13,041 bases of DNA from Deltaproteobacteria bacterium (lineage in GTDB: Bacteria > Desulfobacterota > DSM-4660 > Desulfatiglandales > B25-G16), in assembly GCA_018400255.1 (NCBI GenBank), contig JAGYMO010000085.1, positions 1 through 13,041 on the forward strand, in the 5' to 3' direction. Positions 7,335 through 13,041 of this stretch are shown one piece after another. The translations under genes and the position numbers were made by a program. The stretch's first letter is position 1. Every line of letters starts with the position of its first letter. Under the pieces are notes generated by a model. The model ran no database searches. It saw nothing but the letters and a program-made list of their open reading frames with translations, and was not told where the DNA came from.

Positions 7335-8750
7335 TCAATGTTTTCTTGAAAGACCTTTAAGGGCATCAGATACTAAGACTAGCTCCCTTTCCTGAATAGT
7401 CCTTGGGTCGAGTAGAACTTTATTTTTTTCGAGCCGTGTAATAATGGGTGGAGTATAGGATCTTAAGTATTTTGCTATATATGAGGCGGATAAATTTACA
7501 GGGATAATGCACAGAAGCCTGCTATGTAATTTCTCTAACGGCATTGCACCACCACCGATTTGGGAAAAGCCATCACAAAGATCGACAATAAAATTAGTTT
7601 TATTGATTTTTCCAATCAAATTCAACAGCCTCTCTGCCTTAAGGCAAAGGGATTTATAGCTTTGCCTTATTGCCTTAAGCGATGGAATATTTCGTAATGC
7701 ATTTTGCTTATCTCTATAGAGATATAAGGTTTCTTGAAGGGCTATAAGGGTTAATTTATCTATTCTAAGTGCCCTGTTTAATTGGTTGCCCTTTATCTCG
7801 GAAATTATATCTTTTTTGCCAAGGATTATTCCACATTGTGGCCCGCCTAACATTTTATCCCCGCTAAAGGTTACTATATCCACCCCAGTTGAAACCGACT
7901 CTTGCACTGTAGGTTCCTTTTTTAATCCATAGCTGGAAAAGTCAAGCAGGCAACCGCTACCAAGGTCCTCCATTACACAAAGACTTTTCTTTCTCCCTAA
8001 CGCCACAAGCTCATCTAAATTTACATCCTCGGTGAACCCTATTATCTGAAAGTTGCTTGTATGGACCTTTAGCAAGAGAGAGGTATCCGGACCAATGGCA
8101 GATTCATAATCTTTAATGGTTGTCTTATTGGTAGTCCCAACCTCAACCATTCTCGCGCCACCTTTTTTCATCACCTCCGGCATTCGAAAGGATCCCCCGA
8201 TCTCGATCAATTGGCCCCTTGAAATTACCGCCTCTTTTCCGTTTGCAAGTGTATCCAGGGCAATTAGCACTGCTGCGGCATTATTATTTACCACCATGGA
8301 AGCCTCTGCCCCGGTAAGCTCTTTAAGTATCTCTTCAACATGCACGTATCTGCTTCCCCTCTGGCCTGTTTCAAGGTCATATTCTAAATTGCTGTAAGAG
8401 CTTGATATAGATTTAATTTGGTCAATGGCCCTTTTTGGCAGGATAGATCTTCCTAAGTTTGTGTGGATAATAATGCCAGTCGCATTAATTACAGGCCTTA
8501 AGCTCGGCTGTGTCAATATTGAAATATTGTTTAGAATAAGATCAATTATAGTGTTAACCTCTAAATTTGATATTTTATCATCTTCCTCGACAGCTTTTAT
8601 CTTCTGCCTTATTTCACTTAGCGTTTGTTGTGTGGCTTTTAATACTATACTCCTTGGAGTAGTTTTTAATGTGATTTTTATAGAAGGGTGCCCTAAGAGA
8701 TAATCTACAGAGGGTATTTTTCTAAGGATACTATTCTGTTTATTATTCAT
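7335..8750 (-). CDS. selA: L-seryl-tRNA(Sec) selenium transferase (selenocysteine synthase)
   Basis: SelA is a PLP-dependent decameric enzyme that converts Ser-tRNA(Sec) to selenocysteinyl-tRNA(Sec) using selenophosphate. The 471-residue protein has the N-terminal domain (RKIPSVDYLLGHP), the conserved core NATGIIIHTNLGRS, the NNNAAAVLIAL cofactor-binding region and the PLP lysine in SGDKMLGGPQ (K299, close to K295 of the E. coli enzyme). The ATG at 8750 is chosen because GGAG lies 5 bases upstream and the protein then begins like other SelA proteins. A 38-codon upstream extension to 8864 is open but atypical. Its presence means the host makes selenoproteins, and one client (mvhD) is encoded about 1.6 kb away. 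selB, selC and selD are not visible in the window. Confidence 0.96.
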   Translation of the reverse strand: MNNKQNSILRKIPSVDYLLGHPSIKITLKTTPRSIVLKATQQTLSEIRQKIKAVEEDDKISNLEVNTIIDLILNNISILTQPSLRPVINATGIIIHTNLGRSILPKRAIDQIKSISSSYSNLEYDLETGQRGSRYVHVEEILKELTGAEASMVVNNNAAAVLIALDTLANGKEAVISRGQLIEIGGSFRMPEVMKKGGARMVEVGTTNKTTIKDYESAIGPDTSLLLKVHTSNFQIIGFTEDVNLDELVALGRKKSLCVMEDLGSGCLLDFSSYGLKKEPTVQESVSTGVDIVTFSGDKMLGGPQCGIILGKKDIISEIKGNQLNRALRIDKLTLIALQETLYLYRDKQNALRNIPSLKAIRQSYKSLCLKAERLLNLIGKINKTNFIVDLCDGFSQIGGGAMPLEKLHSRLLCIIPVNLSASYIAKYLRSYTPPIITRLEKNKVLLDPRTIQERELVLVSDALKGLSRKH

Positions 8751-8830
8751 AAAAGCTCCATGAAAATAGATTGTAGATAAAAATTCTATTGAGTTGGAAC
8801 ACCTTGTTATATTCCTCACGATGTAAAGCA

Positions 8831-8879
8831 ATGAGAGGTTTGAAAAGTATATTCTCTCATACATTTATTTTGCCTGCAA
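8831..8879 (-). promoter_or_regulatory. Possible selA promoter overlapped by an inverted repeat
   Basis: On the minus strand, TTGCAG (complement of 8874-8879) and GAGAAT (complement of 8851-8856) are separated by 17 bases, a partial sigma-70 match about 100 bases upstream of the selA start. A perfect 7-bp inverted repeat, ATGAGAG (8831-8837) and CTCTCAT (8854-8860), with a 16-base spacer overlaps the -10 and the predicted start of transcription. It could be an operator or a leader hairpin. Support is by pattern only. Confidence 0.3.
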
Positions 8880-8961
8880 TCGTGTAACACTCTCAGTCGT
8901 ATGCATGAAGTGGCAGTATGCGATTTTGTTCTCTGTTGTTTATATTCACGGAAATATTTTC

Positions 8962-8990
8962 TTGTCAACTGGTAAATGCTGTGTTACATA
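8962..8990 (+). promoter_or_regulatory. Putative promoter of the tRNA-His gene
   Basis: TTGTCA (8962-8967, five of six -35 matches) is followed after 17 bases by TACATA (8985-8990, three of six). The spacing places the start of transcription a few bases before the mature tRNA 5' end at 9002, as expected for a short leader removed by RNase P. Confidence 0.4.
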
Positions 8991-9001
8991 TAACTGGTTA
9001 C

Positions 9002-9078
9002 GGTGGGTGTAGCTCAGCTGGCAGAGCACTGGGTTGTGGCCTCAGTGGTCGTGGGTTCGAGTCCCATCACCCACCCCA
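9002..9078 (+). tRNA. tRNA-His (anticodon GTG)
   Basis: A full cloverleaf can be folded by hand. The acceptor GTGGGTG pairs with CACCCAC, and the extra G at -1 pairs with discriminator C73, which is the identity element of bacterial tRNA-His. The D-arm is GCTC/GAGC. The anticodon stem CTGGG/CTCAG carries the loop TTGTGGC with anticodon GTG. The T-arm GTGGG/CCCAT has the loop TTCGAGT. The 3' CCA is encoded (9076-9078). It stands alone between selA and the M50 peptidase, both on the other strand. Confidence 0.97.
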
Positions 9079-9124
9079 AAGATTTTTAAGAGCATCTCTC
9101 TTTGATTTATGCTTTTCACCTGTT

Positions 9125-9142
9125 CCCCCCCCCGGTTTTTTT
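9125..9142. repeat. Homopolymer tracts C9-GG-T7
   Basis: Nine C residues are followed by GG and seven T residues in the gap between the tRNA-His and the M50 gene. The T-run could help terminate the tRNA transcript, since a small AAGAG/CTCTT hairpin lies upstream, but the hairpin and T-run are too far apart for a standard terminator. Long C-runs are prone to slippage and to sequencing error. Confidence 0.5.
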
Positions 9143-9159
9143 AATTTCTGTCACATAAG

Positions 9160-9813
9160 TTATCCCAGATTTAAGAATATATGTACTATTTTTTGAGATA
9201 AATAATCGGCAAATATAAATGGGTACTTTATGGTGTCTGTGATTATTAAGGCAAGGATTAAAAGGATTCCATATCTTGCCATCCTGTTGTACTTTATGGA
9301 AATAGGGTACGGAAGCAGGTAAGATAATACATGAGAACCATCCAAAGGAGGTATTGGCAGAAGATTAAACATAGCCAAAATGATATTTATTTTGATGCCA
9401 ATAAGGCAAATAAAGAATATGAAAGGGAAAAACGTTCTCATATCCATAAGGAAGATTTTTGACAAAAACAACATAAAGGCAAAGATAAAGGCCAGGAGTA
9501 TATTGGATAAGGGACCGGCAAGAGACACAAAGGCATAGTCTCGCCCGGGGTTTCTTAGTCTATATATATTTACGGGGACAGGTTTTGCCCAACCGAAGAA
9601 AAATCCTGCTCCAGTTATAAGATAAAATGCAAGTAAGGATAGGGGTACAATGATAGTACCCATGGGATCTATATGTCTTACTATATTTAAAGATATCCTT
9701 CCTTCTGTTTTGGCAGTATTGTCACCGAAGAATAGTGCTACTATACCATGAGCAATTTCATGTATCATTACGGAAAAAAAAAGTATTATAAGTATTACAA
9801 ATAATTTAAACAT
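9160..9813 (-). CDS. Site-2-protease-like M50 family membrane metallopeptidase
   Basis: A 217-residue polytopic membrane protein of the compact site-2 protease group, which cleaves substrates within the membrane. The zinc-binding HEIAH motif (H18, E19, H22) lies in the first transmembrane helix. The second signature, LLPIPPLDGSH with the third zinc ligand D158, lies in a later helix, as the family requires. GDNTAKTEGRISLN and GWAKPVPVN after the first helix, and the SLAGPLSN motif near residue 100, are also typical. There is no PDZ or CBS domain, unlike RseP or SpoIVFB-type members. Substrate and role are unknown. The ATG at 9813 has no clear ribosome binding site, but a later start would remove the first helix. 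It is apparently monocistronic. Confidence 0.92.
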   Translation of the reverse strand: MFKLFVILIILFFSVMIHEIAHGIVALFFGDNTAKTEGRISLNIVRHIDPMGTIIVPLSLLAFYLITGAGFFFGWAKPVPVNIYRLRNPGRDYAFVSLAGPLSNILLAFIFAFMLFLSKIFLMDMRTFFPFIFFICLIGIKINIILAMFNLLPIPPLDGSHVLSYLLPYPISIKYNRMARYGILLILALIITDTIKYPFIFADYLSQKIVHIFLNLG

Positions 9814-10384
9814 GAATTAAACGTGTAGAAAGGTTTTTTTAGTCTGAGACAATGTAAGGGTATTTTTTAATTATGATTGTATTCGTAGTTCTTTATGCTA
9901 ACACCTTAAAATTTTGCACATGACGATAAAAAAGTCAATCTTTCACCTCAAGGTAAATGCTTTTACACTCGCGTTTTCAAATGAAATTTGGAGATAGTAT
10001 GATAAAGGAGGCGTTTGTAGTTTACAAAAGGTGGTCAGGGAAAAATAAAGCTTCAGGGTATATGTTCACATTAATACAATTAAGTATTTAAAAAGAATTA
10101 TTTTAGTTTTAAGATCAATAATTGCGCAGAAAAATACGTAAGCTTTGCCTTTATTTGCTTTTAAGGCTGCCGTTTATAGGGCAGTATTATTTTTGTGAAT
10201 AAAATTATGGTCAGTACGCTTAGGGAATCTGCCATTCCCTGAGGGCCAAGTAAAACCATTTCGATTATGTTTTGACATCTTTATTGTTCATATGGTCCCA
10301 ACCGCTTTTAAAAGCCTTGAAATGCCTTTTCGCTTATCTTTAGGCTATTAGCTACAAGATTTTTGTCAAGGCCTTAGTAATATT
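9814..10384. other. Intergenic region without a convincing gene
   Basis: About 570 bp lie between the M50 gene start and the mvhD stop. The only reading frame with a good ribosome binding site (GGAG, 5 bases before ATG) is a 30-codon plus-strand frame at 9999-10091, which I do not recognise. A perfect 7-bp hairpin, AGGGAAT-CTGCC-ATTCCCT, occurs at 10222-10240. The region must contain the M50 promoter and the 3' end of the hdrA-mvhD transcript. Confidence 0.5.
10222..10240. repeat. Perfect inverted repeat (hairpin), possible 3' end of the hdrA-mvhD transcript
   Basis: AGGGAAT (10222-10228) and ATTCCCT (10234-10240) form a 7-bp stem with the loop CTGCC, about 145 bases beyond the mvhD stop. 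Neither strand shows a T-run directly after it, so it is not a standard intrinsic terminator. It could still stabilise the 3' end of the transcript. Confidence 0.4.
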
Positions 10385-11221
10385 CTAATTCGCTTTAGCC
10401 TTTCTCACTATAGTTCTTTCCGCCTCAGGGATTGGGGGAGGGACAGACTCCTCAGAGATTTTCTTCACAGCGCCAAAGCGGGGAGGGCAAGATTCAAAAC
10501 AGGTTCCACATTTTATGCATTTTTCTTGGTCAATGACATGGATCAGATTTTTTCCACCTATAATAGCATCTACTGGGCATCTCTTAAGGCAAATCCCGCA
10601 AGCTTGACATTTATCAGGGTCTATATAATAGGAGGGTGCTTCACGAAATAATTGATCGATCTCGTCACTGGTATAAAGCTCCTTATATTCTTCTATTTTA
10701 TCGAAATGTGATTCCAGCTTCTCCTTTTTTTCCAGCTTAATATAAGGCACTAGCCTTGAAACTTCTTCAAGTCTGGCCTTTATTTCATCTTCATCTATTC
10801 CTTCGCCTTCCCCAAGGGGCCCTAGATCTTTCACCTTTTTCCCAAACTCATTCATAATCTTGCCAAAACGGAGTCCTTCGCCGGCATCGCACCATTCAAT
10901 TCTTAACCTTTCAGGATTGAGGCCTATGTGCTCCATAATTTTTTTACAAAGGTGCACCATGCTTAGTGTGTGATAATTTCCGTGGACCATGTAATTACAT
11001 TCGCCAGGGTGGCAACCACCAATAAATACGCCGTCTGCTCCATTTGAAAAACCACGGAGCACGAATGAAAGGTCAATTCTGCCAGTGCACATTACACGGA
11101 TTAGCCTTATTTCAGTACTATATTGCAGTCTGGAAACTCCAGCCATGTCAGCAGCTCCATAAGCTCACCAGTTGCATACAAAACCCAGGATTTTGGGTTT
11201 AAATCCAAGCGCCGTACTCAT
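10385..11221 (-). CDS. mvhD: Selenocysteine-containing MvhD (hydrogenase delta subunit)-ferredoxin fusion
   Basis: MvhD is the [2Fe-2S] subunit that passes electrons from a hydrogenase or other donor to HdrA. The gene starts at ATG 11221, 9 bases after a strong GGAGG site, and gives 278 residues if the in-frame TGA at codon 19 (11167-11165) is read as selenocysteine. It then begins GFVCNWUAYGAADMAG, where family members have CNWC-SY-GADLAG. The upstream 25 codons and the downstream frame are both family-like, so TGA sits exactly on a cluster cysteine. Other conserved Cys are C16, C45 (VMCTGR), C70 and C75 (GGCHPGEC). Residues about 200-250 form a ferredoxin domain with two CxxCxxCxxxC sets (C205/208/211/215 and C235/238/241/245). 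A naive call would start at the internal Met 11146 and lose the CNWU motif. A stop mutation is the alternative, but the intact frame, the SECIS-like hairpin and nearby selA favour Sec. Confidence 0.88.
11130..11164 (-). promoter_or_regulatory. Putative bacterial SECIS element in mvhD
   Basis: Directly after the TGA codon, a 22-base spacer leads to CTGG (11142-11139), the loop AGTTT (11138-11134) and CCAG (11133-11130). The stem is 4 bp, or 5 bp if A and T close it, and the flanking TGG and CTG can add three pairs past one bulged A. The loop starts 26 bases after TGA and carries G followed by T. Both fit the known rules for SelB-recognised elements: a short stem-loop inside the coding region and a G in the first two loop positions. 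It was identified by hand folding only. Confidence 0.6.
11165..11167 (-). other. In-frame TGA predicted to encode selenocysteine (Sec19 of MvhD)
   Basis: The reading frame around it is TGC AAC TGG TGA GCT TAT GGA, giving C-N-W-U-A-Y-G. The TGA replaces the second Cys of the conserved N-terminal CNWC motif of MvhD proteins. Reading continues for 259 family-like codons to a TAG stop. Confidence 0.87.
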
Positions 11222-11375
11222 CTGTCTTCACCTCCTTTCCCTTAATCTTTCTTTCTATTTCAGGCCATAGATTACTCTGCGAATTTTCAAGGTCCGTAAT
11301 GCAGAATTTTATTATTCCAGTATTCAATGGAGGGCAGGGCCATCCGTTTCTTCCTGTTTTTCTACATATTTCCAA
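11199..11375 (-). CDS. Candidate small overlapping ORF between hdrA and mvhD
   Basis: A 58-residue frame can start at TTG 11375, 6 bases after GGAGG. It overlaps the last bases of hdrA and runs through the whole 140-base hdrA-mvhD gap. It ends at a TAA 23 bases inside mvhD, as in translationally coupled operons. The product begins (M)EICRKTGRNGWPCPPL and includes C4, C13 and one later Cys (KFCITDL), then a charged C-terminus. I do not recognise a family, and a metal or cluster site is only a guess. The frame is also open upstream inside hdrA, and its end contains the mvhD ribosome binding site. The other two frames in the gap are closed by stops. It could be a chance frame. Confidence 0.4.
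   Translation of the reverse strand: MEICRKTGRNGWPCPPLNTGIIKFCITDLENSQSNLWPEIERKIKGKEVKTDEYGAWI
11228..11240 (-). promoter_or_regulatory. Strong ribosome binding site fixing the mvhD start
   Basis: On the minus strand GGAAAGGAGGTGA is nearly the full complement of the 16S rRNA 3' end and sits 9 bases (counted from GGAGG) before ATG 11221. No comparable site precedes the internal ATG at 11146. This is independent evidence that translation begins upstream of the in-frame TGA. Confidence 0.8.
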
Positions 11376-13041
11376 CGGCAGCCTCCATTTGTTGGGCAGT
11401 TTCTTCTTTTGGTATCGCCGCATCAATTTGACTAAAGAATTCTTCATTGGTAAAATGTTTTAATGAAATAGCACCTGTTGGACATTTTGTATTACAGAGA
11501 CCGCATCCTTTACAAAGAACAGGATTAACGATGGCCTTTTTGACCTGTTTAGTCTCCCGAAACTCTATAGCTCCATATGTACAAGCCGAGATACACGCTC
11601 CACAGCCGATACATTTTTTTTGATCAACATCGCAAACAGATCCTGAAACCGTGACTATATCATGCGATAGAAGGGTCAATGCCCTTCCTGCAGCTCCATA
11701 AGCCTGACTAATTGTTTCCTGTATATGCTTGGGATAATGGGCCATTCCGCACAGGAAAAGGCCTTCTGTAGAGAAGTCGACAGGTCTTAACTTAACATGG
11801 GCCTCTTTAAAGAACCCATCCGGACTCAAAGTGAGCTTAAATAATTGTGAAATTTCTTTGTTTTTTGATGCAGGGATAACTGCAGCGGCCAGAGAAACGT
11901 AATTAGCGTCTATAGCAACCTTCTTTCCTAAAATAGGATCGGACACAGTAACCCTTAGAACAGGCCGGCCTTCTTCCTCAACAGCGGCAACCTCAGGCGG
12001 GTCATCCGCCTCATAATGGATGAATATTACGCCTTTATTTGCTGCCTCTCGGTAATATTCCTCACTAAACCCATACGTTCTCATATCCCGGAATAGTATG
12101 TAAATATCCATCTGAGGGTTTAAGTCCTTTAATTTCAACGCATTCTTAATAGCCTGGCTGCAACATACTCGGCTGCAATAATTTCTATCTTCATTTCTAC
12201 AGCCTACACATTGGATCATTACAAGGCTTTCTGCATTAATGACGTTTTCCCCTCCTTTTGCGATTTGTCCCTCCAGCTCAAGGTGGGTCATCACCCTATC
12301 GTCTTGCCCGTAAAGGTATTCAGTGGGTTTGTATTCCTCAGCTCCAATAGCGATGACGGCTGCGCCATGGTGTATCTCTATCACTCCTGTGTCTGACTTT
12401 ACCTTGGTTACAAAATTACCCACATAACCAGTAGCCTCTGTGATACCGGCATTTGTTAATACATGTATGGAGGGGTGTTGGTAAACCTTGCGCTCAAGGT
12501 CATGTTCATAGGTCTGAACATCCAACCCTTCCAGTGTGTAGTGAAGCCTTCGAGCCATGCCCCCTAAGTTTGTATCCTTTTCCATAAGGTAAACATCATG
12601 TCCCTGGTTAGCTATTGACAGGGCAGAAGTCATGCCGGCTATTCCCCCACCAACAACCAAAGCGGTCTTGTTTACAGGCAGCTCGATTTCCTGCAGGGGC
12701 TCCAGGAGGGAGGCTCGAGCTACTGACATACGGAGAAGGTCCTTTGCCTTTTGTGTTGCCTCTTCCGGCTCTTTCGAATGAACCCAGGAGTCATGCTCCC
12801 GGATATTAGCCATTTCCAAAAAATATTGATTGATCCCTGCCTCCCGGAGTGCATCCCGGAATGTCGGCTCTAAGTTTAGAGGTGTACAGGCAGCAATAAC
12901 CAGTCTATTAAGTCCTTTTTCCTTTACCACATCTGCTATTTCCTGGATATAACTCGTAGCGCATGAAAATAATTGCTCCTGAGTGTAGACAACATTGGGT
13001 AAGGTTGAGGCATAGTCAACTACAGAAGGAACATCCACTAC
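11362..13041 (-). CDS. hdrA: CoB-CoM heterodisulfide reductase-like subunit A, 5' end cut by the window
   Basis: HdrA is the FAD-containing iron-sulfur hub of heterodisulfide-reductase-type complexes and the site of flavin-based electron bifurcation in methanogens. The window holds 559 C-terminal residues. By family comparison only about 15-20 N-terminal residues are missing, unless another domain is fused in front. Visible are the N-terminal Cys-containing domain (FSCATS, AACTPL), the FAD-binding GGGIAGM with EKDTNLGGMARRL, and the non-canonical cluster motif with Cys in QCVGC and YCSRVCC. The flavin-domain end is at LFLCGMAHYPK, followed by two C-terminal [4Fe-4S] motifs, CIGCGACISAC and CKGCGLCNTKC. 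The NIREHDSWVH segment has Asp where many HdrA proteins have Cys or Sec. It is followed by a candidate small ORF and by the MvhD-ferredoxin fusion on the same strand. HdrBC are not in the window. Confidence 0.94.
   Translation of the reverse strand, partial: VVDVPSVVDYASTLPNVVYTQEQLFSCATSYIQEIADVVKEKGLNRLVIAACTPLNLEPTFRDALREAGINQYFLEMANIREHDSWVHSKEPEEATQKAKDLLRMSVARASLLEPLQEIELPVNKTALVVGGGIAGMTSALSIANQGHDVYLMEKDTNLGGMARRLHYTLEGLDVQTYEHDLERKVYQHPSIHVLTNAGITEATGYVGNFVTKVKSDTGVIEIHHGAAVIAIGAEEYKPTEYLYGQDDRVMTHLELEGQIAKGGENVINAESLVMIQCVGCRNEDRNYCSRVCCSQAIKNALKLKDLNPQMDIYILFRDMRTYGFSEEYYREAANKGVIFIHYEADDPPEVAAVEEEGRPVLRVTVSDPILGKKVAIDANYVSLAAAVIPASKNKEISQLFKLTLSPDGFFKEAHVKLRPVDFSTEGLFLCGMAHYPKHIQETISQAYGAAGRALTLLSHDIVTVSGSVCDVDQKKCIGCGACISACTYGAIEFRETKQVKKAIVNPVLCKGCGLCNTKCPTGAISLKHFTNEEFFSQIDAAIPKEETAQQMEAAVGNM

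Noticed and set aside
7333..7351. TTTCAA/TTGAAA hairpin at the 3' end of selA as a bidirectional terminator
   Set aside because: The 6-bp AT-rich stem lies inside the selA coding end and has no T-run in the right position.
8751..8864. 38-codon N-terminal extension of SelA
   Set aside because: The internal ATG at 8750 has GGAG at proper spacing and gives the usual SelA length and N-terminus.
8918..9196. 92-codon open frame over the tRNA-His gene
   Set aside because: It reads through the tRNA and the C9/T7 tract and has no protein-like features.
10385..11146. MvhD starting at the internal Met (ATG 11146)
   Set aside because: It lacks a ribosome binding site and drops the conserved CNWC/U motif that the upstream 25 codons supply behind a strong Shine-Dalgarno sequence.

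Overview
This 13 kb window looks like chromosomal DNA from an AT-rich, anaerobic bacterium. The evidence is an HdrA/MvhD-type electron-transfer module, a selenocysteine synthase gene (selA) with at least one selenoprotein gene, and ispF of the MEP isoprenoid pathway. The combination fits a Desulfobacterota-like (sulfate-reducing or syntrophic) or related lineage. That placement is inference; no rRNA or other taxonomic marker is present. There are no phage genes, transposases or CRISPR arrays.

Left part (1-2142): about 320 bp without a recognised gene, carrying a nested inverted repeat and a plausible sigma-70 promoter. It leads into a membrane-anchored M23 (LytM-type) peptidase with Ig-like spacer domains. 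An 83-residue conserved-looking hypothetical protein follows and converges tail-to-tail on uvrB.

Middle part (2128-7290): a minus-strand housekeeping run ispF-cysS-uvrB, read right to left. Next is about 820 bp of AT-rich sequence with no convincing gene, then an HU-family DNA-binding protein on the plus strand.

Right-middle part (7335-9813): selA on the minus strand, a plus-strand tRNA-His (GTG anticodon, CCA encoded), and a minus-strand site-2-protease-like M50 membrane peptidase. About 570 bp without a convincing gene follows.

Right end (10385-13041): a minus-strand electron-transfer operon of hdrA (5' end cut by the window), a candidate 58-residue overlapping ORF, and mvhD fused to a two-cluster ferredoxin domain. 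The key observation is in mvhD. A naive ORF starts at an internal Met, but the real gene begins 75 nt upstream at a consensus ribosome binding site. It reads through an in-frame TGA exactly where family members have the second Cys of their N-terminal CNWC motif, giving CNWU. A short hairpin with the spacing and G-containing loop of a bacterial SECIS element lies just downstream. selA, about 1.6 kb from the mvhD stop, supplies the selenocysteine-charging step, so the window holds both a machinery gene and a client selenoprotein. selB, selC and selD are not seen here. HdrA and the Sec-MvhD-ferredoxin protein are expected to work together, moving electrons between an unseen donor module, FAD in HdrA and ferredoxin or disulfide partners.
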